DNA of 64,000 nucleotides from Heligmosomoides polygyrus polygyrus (GCA_947396885.1 OX377204.1:42705139-42769138); one strand, 5' to 3'. Shown: positions 18,937 to 31,657, counted from the stretch's first letter. Translations and numbers: made by a program. Notes: generated by a model from the letters alone, not told the origin.

Positions 18937-21803
18937 TCATGGTGGCGATGTCCGTTTCTCTACGTAGTGCCACTGGAAACTGCCCGCTTTGGCGACCCGA
19001 GCCGAACACGGACACTCGATTGCAGGCGACGGGCCCTTGTGACAGGCCTACGAAGACCCGTGTCACATCACATGGTGTATGACAGTTCAAGCATTTCAAT
19101 TTAGTGCTACGACGTCCGCGGGAGCCGACGCGCACTCGCAGAGCCCGGCGAGTGTGAGAAATATGCGAGGGTCCCTGATGCGAGGACGGCATCGGGGCAA
19201 CTGAGCTAGTCCGAAAGTCCCGTAACGTAAGCAGGACCCGCGTGGCTACGCTGAATTTGGGTACGTTGACGGGCCGCTCGTGCGAGTTGGTTGAAGCACT
19301 GGAGCGTAGGAGAGTTGATTTCTGTGCGGTGCAGGATACGAGATGTTCCTGCTGCAAGTCAAGGGACATAGGACGTGGCTTCAAGGCCGTTCTATGTGGA
19401 AGTCCCAGGACCACTAGTGGCGTCGGAATAATCGTCTCCGAACGATTTCGTGACTCGATTGTAAGCGTCGAATGCTTTAACGATCGGTTGATGAAGATCG
19501 TTATCGCCGCTAAGGAGCGACTCTTCCACTTCTTCTCTGCGTATGCTCCGCAGACTGGCTGTTCCGATCAAGCCAAAGATGAGTTTTGGAGCCTGCTTGA
19601 TGAGAAGACAGCAGAGGTACCGTCGAAATCATCATAGTCGCTGGTGACCTTAATGGGCACGTAGGTGCTACGAAGGACGGGTACAGCTGTCACGGTGGTT
19701 TCGGGTACGGGTCACGTAACGCTGACGGTGAGCGTATTCTTGAGTATGCGAAATGGCATAGCCTCACCATTGTGAACACCGTCTTCCGAAAACGCGACTC
19801 CCACCTCATCTCATACTATAGTGGGAGCTCCAAGTCTCAGATAGACTTTGTGCTTGTGAAGGATCGCGACCGAAGTATTGTCACAGACGCGAAGGTCGTG
19901 CCGTATGAGACGATCGCCCCACAGCATAGACCTCTGATCTGCACCCTAAAGATCGCCCCTCCAAGGCAGAAGCAGGTCGAGCGATGCGGTGCACAGAGAA
20001 TAAAGTGGTGGCGAATGAGAGAGAAGGAAGCAGCTGTGATTTCTCGCGTGCGGTTACCGACAGTCACGACTGTCGACAAAACTTGGAAGAAGGCGACCGA
20101 CGTGATTCGTCAAGCTGCACAGTCAGAATACGGCATTACGAAGCCTGGGCGACGAAAGCTCGACAGGCAAGCATACTTGTGGACAAACGACGTGAACGCA
20201 AAGGTTTGAGAGAAGAAGTCGCTCTATCACGTGTTTCTCAGCGAAAAGACAGCCGATAACTGGCGGAAGTACCGAGAAGCGAAGAAAGCTGCAAAGAAGG
20301 CCGTGGCTGTTGCAAAAGCCACTCATTATGGAAATGTCAACGAGAAACTCGAGTCACGCGATGGCGAGCGGTATCTGTACCGGCTTGCTAAGAATCGCCA
20401 TCGGCAGACCGAGGACATTGAGAAGCTTTTCGGCAACAATGGCCGCCTTTAATCAGGTTGTAGCAGAGAAGAAAGTACCTGACTGTTGGAACCAGAGTAC
20501 GGCGATTCCGATTTGGAAGAAGAAGGCAGTCCTGCAGACTGCTCCAATTACCGTCCGATTCGTTTGCTTTCGTACAGCATGAAGATCTTTGAGGGAATTG
20601 TCGACGGACGAATTTGTGACATCGTCCAGCTTTCCAGCAACCAGTGCGTCTTCGTGACTGGCTGTGGCACCGTTGATGCCATACACTTCGCCCGCCTCCT
20701 GATAGAGAAGCACCGCGAGAAACAGAAACCAGTGCATGTCCCCTTCCTCGACTTGGAGAAGGCCTTTGACCGCGTACCGCGTGAGCTTATATAGTACGCC
20801 TTGCAACAACACTACGTACCTGAAGAGCTCATAGAATGGGTGCGAATCCTCTACTCTTCCCCGAAGAGTAGAGTTCAAGCTGCAGCCGGAACCTCGATGG
20901 AGTTCCCCCATCTCCGTCGGGATGCACCAGGGTTCTGCGCTTTCGCCACTCCTTTTTGTTGTCGTGATGGACGCCATTACACGAGATCTTCAGAAGCCAG
21001 TCCCTTGGACGTTGTTTTATGCCGATGGCGTGATGCTCGCTAGCGAAGACAAAGGTGAACTCGAGCGAGAGGTGCAGGCTTGGTGTGATCACTTGGAGTG
21101 TTTTGGACTCAGATTGAACGTGAAGAAGACCGAGTATCTAACGACGGACGTTAATGAGTCCAGCTCCATCAATGTTAACGGCATCGAGCTCCCACGCACT
21201 TCGGTTTTTAAGTACTTGGGATCAGCAGTAGTATCTGATGGCAATCTGATGATTGAAGTAAACTCACACGTGAGCTTGGTCCAAGTGGCGCTCGTTGACT
21301 GGGGTGCTCTGCGATAGGAAGATACCGGAGCGCTTGCAGTCGAAGATATACAGAGCAGTCGTCCGGCCGGTAGCGATGTACGGCGCTGAGTGTTGGCCTG
21401 CGACCAAGGAGGTTGAAACGCGCCTCAGCGTCATGGAGACGAAGATGCTGCGCTGGACGGCTGGAGTCACGCGCCTGGACCGCATCCGAAACGATGTCAT
21501 TCGGCAGAAGTTCGGTGTCGCGCCGATAGCGGACAAGATGCGCTAAGCTCGCTTACGATGGTACGGCCAGTTCTGCATGGAAAGGAAGGTAGCGTCCGCA
21601 AGATAGGTCTTAAGTTCGAAGTGGTAGGAAAGCGGCCTAGAGGGCGTCCGAAGCAGCGCTGGTCTGACACGTTACATATGGACTTGAAGGTTGCTGGTGT
21701 CCACCCTGATCTAGCGCTGGATCGGGAAAGGTGGCGTCATGACACCAGAATAGCGGATTCCGGTAGGAAGAGGGACGAACGCTGAAGAAGAAGAAGAAGA
21801 AGA
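18937..21803 (+). mobile_element. RTE-type non-LTR retrotransposon, decayed copy
   Basis: Flanked by an exact 14-nt target duplication AGAGTTGAACAATG (18923-18936 and 21804-21817). The 5' end matches the starts of the copies at 57231 and 34145. The 3' end is a GAA-repeat tail, without poly-A, as is usual for RTE elements. Confidence 0.88.
19200..21785 (+). pseudogene. RTE endonuclease-reverse transcriptase, broken
   Basis: In order: endonuclease N-terminus (ATLNLGTLTGR, 19242-19637; the catalytic ETRW-type motif reads QDTRC), endonuclease C-terminal part (RKRDSHLISYYS, QHRPLI; 19772-20209), a spacer (20231-20452), then RT pieces (FLDLEKAFDRVP near 20750; FYADGVML near 21020 in place of YADD) and the C-terminal RGRPKQRW region. 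There are several frameshifts, a stop after RVPRELI, and a deletion of roughly 90 codons at about 20450 compared with the 54-57 kb copy. YADD to YADG removes a catalytic Asp. Confidence 0.85.
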
Positions 21804-22306
21804 AGAGTTGAACAATGCATATAGAGCCGGACATAATCAATCGAGCGGGCGCGACAGCTTGGAGGGTGCGCGACAGCTTGTAAAGTGAGCGTTTGAAGAG
21901 TTTTATCGGAAATCTCCGGCCTCCCTACTCAGGAATTGTACCAAGAATGTCCTGCTTGCTTTGGAGTGCGCCGTGAACAATGCATATAGAATCGAACCTA
22001 TCAATTGAGTGGGTTCGATAGCTTGTAGGGTGAGCGACAGCTTGTAAAGTGGGCGTTTGGGGAGTTTTACCGGAAATTGTCGCTGTACAAGCTGTTGCGC
22101 CCACTCGATTGATTATGTACAGGCCGTATATGCATTGTTCAACTCTATTGATTTATATGTCAAAAGATAGAACTCGAGCTGCTGAGCTCAAGTATATGCT
22201 TCATTTCATAGAAGCTGGATTTTAAAGAAGGTTATCCAAAAAAGCCGCTTTGGAACGCTCCAAAGCGTTCTTTTCGGGAATTGACCAGAAGATATGCGCG
22301 GTACTG

Positions 22307-23591
22307 CACTGTCTCACAGAGGGGCGGTGACTGTGTCCTGCTCTTCTGCTGGCTTTTATTCGTATTATGCTGAGCCACTTGTAGCTAAAAGTATGTACGG
22401 GCCCGTGCGATATTGAGTGGGTTTTTCTATTCCATGGTGACAGCAAGACTCTCACGAAAGCGGCCGCTTTCTAGAACACGTGGGACAAGCGACTGAAGTC
22501 CGGTACCACTGTTTGTTCCCACTTTCCAATGTACATGCGTTTTACTGAAATGCAAATACGGGTGCCGCATTGGCCCGTTCGATTCACTGCCATTTCCCCG
22601 AATATTCAGGGTAAAGCGCAATAAACGCATTCTCTCTGTATTTCAGAAGAGAAAGCAGACTTGTTGGGAAAGACAAGTGGAAAGAACAGCCTCCTTCTCC
22701 GGCAGGACTTGTTGGTGCGCTGTATTAATACGATGCAGAATAAGAGGCTGATCTTGAGCTGATATCTTGATATCCTGATACTCCTTGCGGTCGTCTACAG
22801 GAAGGGTCCACTCTCAGCAGTATCTAGATTCGTCTCTATTACAGTTCGAGCTGCTAGTGCGTGGTTCAACTTACCTACTCCCGCAGTCTCCTCGACAACA
22901 TCGGCTGCATTCAATCGTAGATTGGTGTGCCATTTAACTCTTTTAAAGTCTGATGTCCTTTGGACACTTTGCTATGATGAGTGGTCCAGAAACGTTTCCA
23001 TGCCTTCCTCGAATAAACCATCCCAGTCGTGAATGACCTCTCCAACTTCAAACACGTGTTCTCATAGATTTCATCTGCTACGAATCAGATTTTCTCTGTT
23101 TTTGTGGTTTTCATTTTTTGCTTCATAAAAGCACTTCACTGTGTCGTTGTACCATTCTTTGTTTTTAAGCGTTAAGTTTCTCTTTTTCTGCGAAAGGTTT
23201 GGATGCGCACCGTTTTCGAGAGTCCAGCACACGATTGCACATCATGGTGAGATATCATGGTGAGATAGACATGGGGTTCTGATGGTGAGATATCATGGTG
23301 TCTTACATTTTCTTCAGCAAGCACTTCGCGCCTCATTTTTAACCATAAGCCATCGCCTGCGGTGCTTATCCGTTTAAAGAGGCCTTTGAAAGAGGGGGCA
23401 GCCCCGGAGTGACTTTGCCATGTTGGTTGGTCGTAGAACTAGCCCACCCTCAAAATCCAAAGCTGGTGATTTGCATTTCATCGTTCAGCACAGCATTATT
23501 TAAAACCTTGGGCTGCCGTCGAGCTGCGCTAACTCCAATTCCAACGCTTTAGTAGAGCTACACTATGGTCAATTTCAAAACTACATTTTTC
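22307..23591. other. No gene recognised
   Basis: A short direct repeat of ATCATGGTGAGAT occurs at 23241-23300. Frames are short and without motifs. Confidence 0.4.
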
Positions 23592-24080
23592 CAATAGTCG
23601 AGTAGTTGGTTTAGCGTAGCCAAGATTGGTACAAGGCTTTACTCCGGCTGACGTTTCGGCGTTGTCGCCTTCTTCAGAGCCTGGAAAAGTCGAAGTCATT
23701 TGAGAAACTACCCTCCCAAATGCCATTTCATTCTGCAGGAGCCCATCCCAAAAGGCTAAGAGACCAAGAGAACGACAACGTAGAAAGTCAGTAAAAGGCT
23801 AACCTTTATGAGTGGACAAATGAGCCCACTGACACCCTAGCTGAACGGAAGATGGGTGAAACCATAAAGGTTAGCCTTTTACTGACTTTCTACGTTGTCG
23901 TTCTCTTGTCTTTTAGCCTTTTGGGATGGGCTCCTGCAGAATGAAATGGCATTTGGGAGGGTAGTTTCTCAAATGACTTCGACTTTTCCAGGCTCTGAAG
24001 AAGGCGACAACGCCGAAACGTCAGCCGGAGTAAAGCCTTGTACCAATCTTGGCTACGCTAAACCAACTACTCGACTATTG
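23592..24080. repeat. Near-perfect 489-bp inverted repeat
   Basis: Arms of about 219 bp (23592-23810 and 23863-24080) differ by roughly one substitution and one single-base indel, around a 52-bp spacer. Each arm carries the frame MAFGRVVSQMTSTFPGSEEG pointing outward; these are mirror copies, not two genes. The very high arm identity indicates a recent origin or gene conversion. Confidence 0.9.
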
Positions 24081-24159
24081 CAACATCAAAGATACCAAGA
24101 TTTATCGAGAGTCGAACATGGAATGTACATTTTTCCAGCATTGTTTCTGTTGTAGTTAT

Positions 24160-24491
24160 TGGCCAAAATAAATAAATAAATAAATAAATAAGCAATGAGA
24201 ATCATCCATTCTCTCAAGCCTGTAGTTGTGCACTAACAAGAGTGCAAGAGTACAACAGCAGCACGCAATCTATTTAAATTGGCAATGAGAAAGACTACCC
24301 CGAACTTCCAAGGACGCGGTTTGGGAGCTTTGCCAGATCTGTGATTCCCTTTGATTACACGAGACCTTTTAGAAAAAGTTCAAACGGAGCACACGAGGGT
24401 GTGGATGAAATCTAGAGTTTCGTAAGTCTTAAATTGCGATAAGTTCCTGACCAGGAGACTATCTCGACGGTAGGTCCTATCGGCCTAGGTA
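24160..24491. other. Short AAAT run, otherwise nothing seen
   Basis: AAAT repeats at 24168-24192, then DNA without a recognisable feature. Confidence 0.4.
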
Positions 24492-24868
24492 TTGTATATG
24501 GCCAGAATCGCTTCTCTCTGGGAAACAACAAAATACAAGTATCTCCACCCAGTACAACTCTGCGCAGGGTTAGGGACGACGGAAGTTGGGCCGTTGGCGG
24601 CGTTAACCCTATGCCTGCAGGCGGAGGGAGGGCTCAAGTTGGCTGGAAACAGCGATGACGAGTGGGCGGCGGTGGCGCAGTGGGCAGAGGGGCGGCGTAA
24701 TCCCATGATCGCTGTTTCCAGCCAACTCGTGCCCACCCTCCGCGTGCAGGCAGAGGGCTAACGCCGCCAACGGCCCAACTTCTGTCGTCCATAATACTGA
24801 GCAGAGTTGTATTGATGTTGAGATATTTGCATTTTTTTCAGGGAGAGGCGATTCTTCCCATATACAAC
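24492..24868. repeat. 377-bp fold-back with A-box-like spacer
   Basis: The arms 24492-24656 and 24708-24868 are inverted copies (both contain GTTGGGCCGTTGGCGGCGTT). The spacer of about 51 bp includes GGTGGCGCAGTGGGCAG, which fits a tRNA A-box, but I see no matching B-box. Probably a palindromic MITE. Confidence 0.7.
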
Positions 24869-25663
24869 ACTTGGGCCGTTCCGATCTACCGTTGAGATAG
24901 TATCCTGGTCCGCACTGTGATCAGCAATGTCCTAATACAAAACCTGGCCTTCAATTTTCGAGTTTAAAGGACCTGAAAGTATGCTACTATCGCCCTGAAC
25001 CCAGCTGCATACACGCACTCTGCTAGACCCATTATGAAATTCGGTCCTTCCGTTTTTGTATTAGGATCCTTCACAGCTTCCGCTAGCTTTATTTCCGTCA
25101 AACGTTCCAGGGAGGGCGGAAAAACTGACTTGCCCTTTAGCTGACCTTGCAAAAATACCTGCGTGTTATGGCGTAGACCAATGACGGTCAATGACGTGAA
25201 TAGTTCTTGTTTTTATCCTATTTAGAAGACTCCAAGTTATACTAATTATAGCCTTCTCTGCAGACATATTTTAACGTCACTAGTTTTGTGCTTGAAAAGA
25301 GTTTCTTACTTTAAATGGATTCGGAGCTGCGTAAAGATTCTTGAGGTTAAAAGCACATCTGTCACCATTCCGGACGTTGTTACAAAAACGGATTAGTCCG
25401 GCCAACAGATAGAATGTTCTATGGTTAACAATAAAAATAGTGAGAAGTGTTGTTGGTTAGTTTTATTTTGCGCAATTAGATGTTTTTAGGTGGATGTTTA
25501 TTTAGAAGCGCCTGACATTTCGAGTTGTGGATACCGATGCATAAGTTTTATAATAACGGACTAGAGACACGGCGTAACCGTAATCCATCCCTTCAGCCTT
25601 TCGATGGTCATTAAACAGTGGAGGCAACTATGCATGAACAGTGCAGAATCTTCAAGTATGTTG
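24869..25663. other. No gene recognised
   Basis: A minus-strand frame of 75 codons (24964-25191) lacks motifs. Nothing else is seen. Confidence 0.4.
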
Positions 25664-25665
25664 TA

Positions 25666-26955
25666 TTAGGTTGTTGCATATGAAATGGCCGATTTTGACT
25701 AAAAACTTTGACTGATCACATCTTTCTGGAAGCAATTTCATTAATCGAGACAAGCACCATTACAATTAATACACTCGTCGCCACGCGACAATAGCTTAGG
25801 CACTCCATATTTGTAAAAATCAGAACTACGAGATGTAACAAAACATAAGAAGTCATTTTCGACATTATCTTGGATGCTGAATTTTTATCTTTCACATGGC
25901 GATCTGAATGCTTCAAGAATTGATGATCGGTAGGGGACAGATCTGGTGAATATGCTGGATGTGGCGGAGTTTCGCATCCCAACTCATCTAGTTTCTGGAC
26001 AACAATTTTTGAAACGTGCGGACACGCGTTGTCATGCAGGAGCATTGAGCCTCTTCGATGGACCAAAGCCGGCTGTTTTTCAGTCAACTTCTGGTGCATC
26101 ACTTCAATTTCGGCACAGTACTTCTCCGTTGTGATGGTCTCCCCAGTCTTCAAGAACTTATAAAGGACTATACCGGCCATTTTCCACCATACGGTCACCA
26201 CGATCTTCCTTGGGTGGATACTTGGATTCGGCATCTCCTTGGGACTCTCATTCTTGTCCAGCCATTGTGCACAGCGACGAGATTGCCGTAAGAGATTCAT
26301 TTTTCGTCGCGTGTCACGATCCTGCCCAAAAAGGCTCCTTAGATTGCGCAGCCTTAACGAAACGTGGGTGTCGTGACGCTTCAGCATCAGCATCTGCAGT
26401 CAATTCGTTTTCTTTAATTTTCCGATCGGATTTAAGTGACGACTGATATGCTGCCGCCAACGCCGAAATACTGTGCTAGCTCTCTCACAGTTCGACGCGG
26501 ATCCGCTTCCACCGTGGCTTTGAGTTGGTCGTCGTTAAGGAGTGACGGCGGCCTACCTCCGTCGTCATCGACGAGACTTTCATCTACAGATCGAAGCCTT
26601 TCGAACCAGTGATGAATTGTGCGTTCCTTCTCGAAATCCTCCCAAAATGCAGCGTCGATGCTACGAGCTGCGGCCGTGACGCTGTGCCCCCTTTTCCATT
26701 CATGTAGGCGGAGCATCCGAATATCATGTTGATTGATACTCTAAAAACGACGTCAAAACTCGGCAAGAGACAGTTATGCCACAAAATCTATGAATAGTAG
26801 GAAAGCGAAGATGCTGCGCTTTCAGAAACTTTTCACAATGCCTGAATGGGGAACATTCGTATTCATGAAAAATCGACCAGAACTTGAGGTAGCAAAATTG
26901 GTCATTTCATACAAACGATGCACGGTCGATGCAAACGATGTATGCAACGACCTAT
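25666..26955 (-). mobile_element. mariner element M4
   Basis: 1,290 bp flanked by TA (25664-25665 and 26956-26957). The ends resemble TTAGGTTGTTGCATATGAAA; the right end has an extra segment of about 30 bp with repeated AAACGATG. Same subfamily as M1 at 7.4 kb. Confidence 0.88.
25716..26716 (-). pseudogene. mariner transposase, frameshifted
   Basis: The N-terminal part (26432-26716) shows the HTH region (WKRGHSVTAAARSIDAAF, HHWFERLRS, DDDGGRPPSL, ADPRRTVRELAQYFGV). The C-terminal part (25716-26393) carries HPRKIVVTVWWKMAG, LLHDNACPHVSK and YSPDLSPTDHQF with D(34)D spacing. Around the first Asp the sequence encodes VTRDEK followed by a stop where Trp is expected, and a frameshift follows. The HDNARPH motif has Arg changed to Cys. 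The three Asp codons survive but the protein cannot be made. Confidence 0.85.
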
Positions 26956-26957
26956 TA

Positions 26958-28026
26958 CTTCGTGGGCGACGACATCAGGCTTGGATGCTACGATCTCCAT
27001 AGCCCAGGCTTGCTTTTCTTTCTTATTTGCTACATAAAGCACAGTGGGTGCCTTGAAGTCTAGAGAATTTGCCGGCAGTCACTACCCATACATGAGACTG
27101 GATAGATAGAAGGGTATTATACTGAGCAGCTTAGCTCAGGTGGCAGAAGGGTTGTTCGGCTGTAATATGTACTGTACTTTGCTTCAGCGGAATCATCTCT
27201 TCCATACAGGCACATTCATAGGATGCTTTCAGGGCAGTTCTGCCCTGAAAGCACCTATGAATGTGCCTTTCTAAGAGAAGGGTAGGTGAAGGGTGTGACC
27301 AGTGCTGCTGGGACCATCTACGAAATCAACAGTTTCTTATCCCACAGAGCGGAAACAACAACGTTGCCAGCTATACTCATAAAGGGCCTCATAAAAAATT
27401 GCTCAAAATTGCTATGTGGTTCAAAACGGCGTAATTTTTTTTTTGCAAGAGCACAATGCTGTGGGACACCCTAGTCACACGTGAATGAATGAAATGACAA
27501 TGTTCACCTTGAAGCGGAGCGGTATGATAGTCCTTAAATATACAGTCGTGGTCGAGTAATAAATGGCAAAAAGAACGGATTTGAAACTGCTTCAGAACAC
27601 TAATCGACGACCTCGAAAGCAATGAGGCCGCAGTGTACCTCGCAAGTGCATTAAAGTTGCACAGCAGGCTGCACCTTTCTCGCAAGCCGAACGGATGCGG
27701 TTTGGTCAAAGGGGCTTATGATTTAGATAGAATTGTTCTTCCCAGAATAAGACGCTGTGCAGTCTACTACATCAGGAGAAGACTTGCAATGCGGGGCAAG
27801 AATTCTAGTCTACCTGCTACGGAGCATAAGGAGTGCAGAAAGGGAGAGTGGAAGGAAAGGGATTGGAGCCGCTCCCGTCATGATGCTCAGATCTTCCTGC
27901 TGCAAAGTTGCTTGCGGCATACTTGACCGTAAGTAGGAATGCTTGTATACAAGGGGCATGAGCGGTTCGGCAGCGTGGACAGTGGCGGGGTGGTGGAGGT
28001 CACGGCAGGTCGCCTCGCCTCTTCAG
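26958..28026. other. No gene confidently recognised
   Basis: Contains the hairpin at 27208-27268 and a plus-strand frame at 27633-27926 rich in Arg and Leu without recognisable domains. Confidence 0.35.
27208..27268. repeat. Tight 61-bp palindrome
   Basis: The arms AGGCACATTCATAGGATGCT and AGCACCTATGAATGTGCCT pair through CTTTCAGGGCAG/CTGCCCTGAAAG, leaving almost no loop. It is too tight for a standard pre-miRNA and is likely a mini-palindrome. Confidence 0.55.
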
Positions 28027-28183
28027 TGAGAAGCGGCGTTGCAACAGTGTTGTTGAGGACGAAGCGCCTCCAGATACAATCGCAGACGCCGCAGCCGCCG
28101 CCGCCAAAACAACGCTGCCGCTGCAGGACCGGAACTACTCATGGAAGTTCCTGTCTCGAGAGTTGGAACACTGCCCTACCTGA
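28027..28183 (+). CDS. Candidate terminal exon, unknown gene
   Basis: After an acceptor CGCCTCTTCAG, a phase-1 frame of 51 codons reads CNSVVEDEAPPDTIADAAAA and then PLQDRNYSWKFLSRELEHC before TGA. Codon choice (GCC, GAC, AAG, TTC, CTG) looks like host coding sequence. No upstream exon or family was identified. An overlapping longer frame (27939-28247) is less coding-like. Confidence 0.28.
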
Positions 28184-30466
28184 CCGCCCAGATAAGGAGA
28201 ACGCGGAGCTCGGTTTCTCGGAGTCGCTGCAGATGACAAGTTCCTGAACTCCTTCTCGATCCTTCAAACTCAATTCAACCCACCGTGATCCCGATTAATC
28301 GATTCGGATAAAGTCGTCCACGACCTTCCTTCTTCAGGGTATCTGCTGTGACGCTGACGGATGGATATAAGCTTCGCAAAGGTCAGACTTTCGCTATGAC
28401 TCTTTGAAAAAACAACTCATTCACCTAGAGAGAGCACCTTTTTCTGCACTTTTTTATGAACTGAGATCCATCACTTCGAAGACCTTGTTTTTGCTTATAA
28501 GACGAAAACACCACGCACAGTGACAATCTGGTCAATTTACAGCTCTTGCCATGCTGATATCAGCTGCAAGAGCCTGACGTCTGAGCAGCGGGAATGAAAC
28601 GCGCCCAACATCAGTCCTCGTGGAACCGAGATGGCTCGGAGTTATACGATTCGTCCAGGCAAGAGGAAGACGGTTCCCGAGGTTTCCAGCTTCGTCGGTT
28701 CGAAGACGGAGAGACTCGGCCGTTCAGACCAACTCGACGATAGTGTAGTGAAATGAGCCGGCAACGTACTACGTTGCGCAGACGTCTTCTCGACTGTTCT
28801 GGAACCAACTGCTATTAAAACATCATTAGAATGCCTGCCAAACTTCATCGAAAGATCCCAAAAGGACATGCTGGTCGAACTACCTGTCTGTCTCTCTACC
28901 GAGGACTGACCGTTAAGGTTCGAGAATCTAAGGGGGGGGGGGTCCTATTGTGGCATCGTTTTGAGGGAGGGAGAGGCGGAGTCGTGGTTTTTGTAGAAGT
29001 CTGTTCAGTAAATTTCCAGCTTTTTAGGTGCTTTTCTCTTAATAAATTGTCATTTCAAGTGTTGCTTCGACATTGTGGAGACCCGCTCGTTGTTCAGTGA
29101 AGGAGACACGCTATGAGCACCGAACCGAATCCTGCTAAATGAATCCTTTATAGTTTCGAATGCTTATTCATTTAGAGTTAAAAATAGAGATTTTCTAGAA
29201 GCAGCGTCGAATTAATCAGTACAGGTTTAATTTTTACCAACTTTATTTAATTATTTATTTATTTGCTTTTACCTTATTTACACGTCTACTTTACCAGAAT
29301 GTCACGGCACTACACTTTCTTCTACCTTAACGAGCGACATTTTCATCTGAAATTGTGCTTCATAAAAATTGGAGATAAGTGTTAGTAATAATATATGTGT
29401 TTTTTAAGATTCCCAAGATTTTATTTTCTGTGCCCAGAGAATTTTGGAGCGCTTTTCATATCGACCACATGATCGTCAGTGACTTGAAGTGCTCGATATT
29501 TTTTACAGAGCAATTTCATCTTCATATGCAGTCTCCCCCAGGCAGAGCAGAATTTGTTTCAGGGATAAAACAGCCCTCGCATGCGAGCGACGAAGTCAGA
29601 GAACGCAGCTACCTTCACTCAAACCGTTATAACTAAAAACTCGTTTCTGCAGTTGAATTCTTGGCAAAACTCGAGACTGACCCTGCCTGACCGGTCTGCT
29701 GTGGCAAATGATAGGAAGTAGTGGAGATTCTGTTTCAGAAAGTTAATGGGAGAACAATGGAAAGGCAGGCAGCATATACGTAACTGGAACACATGCAGTG
29801 TTAGGAGGGCAGCGCTCGATGTTGACCCAACCGATACTGTAGAGGCGTTTCGGGTAGGAGAACGCCACTTCAAATCACACTGGACACTTTTGAAAGCAAG
29901 CATGACACTTCTAATAGCAAACCCATCGTCTTCAAAGTCAAAACGGGTGCCTCTCAGATTAATACAGGCGGGAGGGCCTCTAACAAGAGGGTCAAAATAA
30001 GAAGAGTGTAAGAAGGTGAAAGTAAATCGCTGCCTTAGAAAAACTCATTACTACCTTCTTAGAGAATCTATAATTTATCAGCCACAAGCTTTTGCTTGAA
30101 ACTGCGAAGTGGAGGCATGTGCGTTTTTTGCAGTTGTCTCGATTTGCCTTATGGTTAGACAAGTTAGTACCTCTTTGCAAATAGAAATCTCACTCACAGT
30201 CAAGTGGAGATCGCGTCGTGCTGGGCGAGAACATTGTGCTACCCCCTCTTTGAATACAGAGAATTCGCAAAACCCGAAAGATGTTGGCCAAAAAATGCTT
30301 TTGCTCTGTTCTTTCAAATAAAATTGATCCGCTATTTTTCCGAGAAAATTCTGTAAGGCGTCAAACACAGTGTTCACCTTTTTGGAGCTGGGAATTTATC
30401 AGTTTTCTGAGGAACAAATTAAAACATATTAAAAGTATTCAAACGTTATTGTAGTAATATAACAAA
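28184..30466. other. 2.3 kb without a recognised gene
   Basis: The stretches 29317-29375 and 29560-29640 resemble 59050-59120 and 60945-60990, so an old dispersed repeat is present. AT-rich runs occur near 29250. Overlapping frames at 28611-28869 (minus) lack motifs. Confidence 0.35.
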
Positions 30467-30468
30467 TA

Positions 30469-31655
30469 TTAAATTGTTGTAGAAGTTCTCGCCATACACC
30501 ACATTGTTCTAGTTTTACAAAAAAAGCGAAACACGTCAAGAAACGAAGTAACCGCCATCACGTTCTATCACTGCTCTTCACCTTTCAGGCTGACGCCCGA
30601 TCCCATCAGCGTTTCTGGCTTTGATTCGAAAAAGCCAGCCAGCCAGCGTTCCATGTCGTCCTCGTCATCGAACGTTTTTCCTTGCATGGCTTGGAGAGAC
30701 ACAGGAAATGGTGGTAGTCTCTTGGTGCAATATCCGGTCTGTACGCTGCGTGAGACAGCACTTCCCATCCAAGGTCGAGAAGCTTTTGGAGAGTCAGTCT
30801 TGCAATGTGTGGTCGAGCGTTGTCGTGCAAAAATCGAATTGTGCCATGATTCGGACGCTCTTCTGCGATGTTGGCGGCCAGTCTATCCAGCTGCAGACAG
30901 TACAAGTCCGCTGTTAGAGTTTCGTTACGGGCCGGCAGCTGTAGTCGATGAGACGACCTTTGTAATCCCTCCAAACAGAACAGAACATGACCGGTGAGGA
31001 CCCTCCTTTGGCTGTGGCTCAGGCTGCTCACCCTTGTCAACCCAATGTTTGCTCCTCTTAATGTTGACGTACAGTCACCACTTCTCATCTCCTGTGATGA
31101 TGGACTTCAGCCAACTACCTGTGCGCTTGTACGAGGGCAACTGAGTGGCTACCTCAGCACGTCGCTGGCGGTCGCGTTCAGTGAGGTCACGGGGAACCCA
31201 CTGTGCCAACTCGTGCACCTTACGCGGTTGATGAAAGCGCCTGGCGATGGTGGCATAGTGCACACCCAAGTCCTGCACAGGTCCACGAGTAGTCCGTCGT
31301 GGGTCTGATTCCACCAGCTGTCGCAATCGGCCGTTGCCGACGTCGGATTCACGTCCTGACCTGAACGAATCCTGAAGGTTAAACTCACCTTGCGATCGGA
31401 CACTGTACCCTCCCCAAATGCACCATTGATGCGACGACAGGAAGCGGTTGCTGACTCACCTGATTTGAAGTCATACAATAAGAGACCTCGAATGTGCTCC
31501 TTTGAAAGCTTGAGGCGAGAGTGAGTAGCTAGCAACAATAGTAAACTTATACATACCTGTTCTCTTTATGTGAACAAAACATAGATTGCTGTAAGGTAGC
31601 GTTAGTGAGAAAAAAGGACATTCAAAAAATGGCGGGAACTTTCGCAACAACCTAA
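30469..31655 (-). mobile_element. mariner element M5
   Basis: 1,187 bp flanked by TA (30467-30468 and 31656-31657). The right end in minus-strand reading starts TTAGGTTGTTGCGAAAGTTC and the left end TTAAATTGTTGTAGAAGTTC; both continue into a CGCC-containing inner part. Confidence 0.85.
30606..31538 (-). pseudogene. mariner transposase, frameshifted but with all three Asp
   Basis: Pieces on the minus strand: the N-terminal HTH (KEHIRGLLLYDFKSGESATA, about 31380-31538), the linker and first Asp (RQLVESDPRRTTRG, then IITGDEKW, 31075-31326), and the C-terminal part (LHDNARPHIARLTL and PDIAPRDYHHFL, D(34)D, 30606-31088). At least two frameshifts separate the blocks, and a stop follows TGDEKW. Confidence 0.82.
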
Positions 31656-31657
31656 TA

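Larger units (their letters stand above)
18763..22306. mobile_element. Large fold-back element with nested retrotransposon
   Basis: The arms begin CAGTACCGCGCATATC at 18763 and end with its complement at 22306. The left arm runs to about 18936 and the right arm covers about 22140-22306, both including a GAGCTCAGCAGCTCGAGCTC-like core. The middle (about 21818-22140) holds units of a roughly 142-156 bp repeat shared with 61861-62340. An RTE-type retrotransposon inserted at 18937, so the original element was only about 0.7 kb. Confidence 0.7.

Noticed and set aside
23529..24155. Two protein-coding genes with the same MAFGRVVSQM start
   Set aside because: They are mirror images in the arms of one near-perfect inverted repeat.
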